Source of the DNA: Actinomycetales bacterium
GTDB lineage: Bacteria > Actinomycetota > Actinomycetes > Actinomycetales > Beutenbergiaceae
DNA length: 14,523 nucleotides
Assembly: GCA_016649925.1 (NCBI GenBank)
Contig: JAENWO010000024.1
Span: 1 to 14,523, forward strand
Reading direction: 5' to 3'
Every line of letters starts with the position of its first letter. Within the stretch, counting starts at the first letter, position 1. The notes under the pieces were generated by a model. It worked only from the letters and a program-made list of their open reading frames with translations. It had not been told where the DNA came from and searched no databases. Shown one piece after another: positions 14,472 to 14,523 of this stretch. Both the position numbers and the translations under genes were made by a program.

Positions 14472-14523
14472 CAATGGCTCGAGCCGGACAGGTTGAGCCC
14501 GATCACCCCGGCCACGATGAGCA
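14471..14523 (-). CDS. C-terminal end of a probable small multidrug resistance (SMR) family transporter
   Basis: Only the last 16 codons are inside the window: LIVAGVIGLNLSGSSH followed by TGA. The hydrophobic stretch ending in GLNLSGS resembles the last transmembrane helix of EmrE/QacE/SugE-type SMR proteins (typically LIVAGVVxLNL). Family and function are inferred from this short piece and from the TetR gene that overlaps its stop, a frequent regulator partner. Another small membrane protein is possible. Confidence 0.55.
   Translation of the reverse strand, partial: LIVAGVIGLNLSGSSH

Overview
The window is GC-rich chromosomal DNA with short overlaps between genes and frequent GTG starts, typical of an actinobacterium. 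A complex I operon next to menaquinone genes and a MenJ-like reductase fits a Micrococcales-type respirer with partly saturated menaquinone. The genus cannot be named from the sequence. Thirteen near-intact genes are visible. One further gene is cut at each window edge, and one gene remnant is decayed.

Layout. (1) Positions 1-5833, minus strand: NADH:quinone oxidoreductase (complex I) genes nuoA-nuoB-nuoC-nuoD-nuoE-nuoF and the first 212 codons of nuoG. From nuoB onward each junction overlaps by 1 to 4 bases, so this is one tightly coupled operon that continues beyond the left edge. (2) Positions 5853-7163, minus: a geranylgeranyl-reductase/MenJ-type flavoprotein, 19 bases upstream of nuoA and probably the first gene of the same transcript. 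(3) Positions 7164-7469: a gap with two unrelated tandem repeats (35 bp x 2 and 22 bp x 4.5) and an inverted repeat. (4) Positions 7470-8183, minus: menG (ubiE), divergent from menF (8271-9566, plus) across a short region with possible leaderless promoters on both sides. (5) A 14-bp-stem hairpin separates menF from a convergent membrane-anchored HtrA-type serine protease (9616-10911, minus). (6) Positions 10912-11237: the upstream region of the protease and a frameshifted, internally deleted remnant of a VOC/glyoxalase-like gene on the plus strand. (7) Positions 11238-14523, minus: menD, menC, a TetR-family regulator and the last 16 codons of a probable small multidrug resistance (SMR) transporter, all within a few bases of one another.

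How the genes work together. MenF makes isochorismate, MenD makes SEPHCHC, MenC makes o-succinylbenzoate, MenG methylates demethylmenaquinone, and the MenJ-like enzyme would saturate part of the isoprenoid tail. The product is the quinone reduced by the Nuo complex. Menaquinone synthesis, its tail reduction and its main electron input are therefore clustered. menB, menE, menA, the rest of nuoG and nuoH-N are not in the window. I see no mobile element, CRISPR, tRNA, rRNA or obvious new multi-gene system. The least-explained parts are the repeat-filled gap between menG and menJ and the VOC gene relic.
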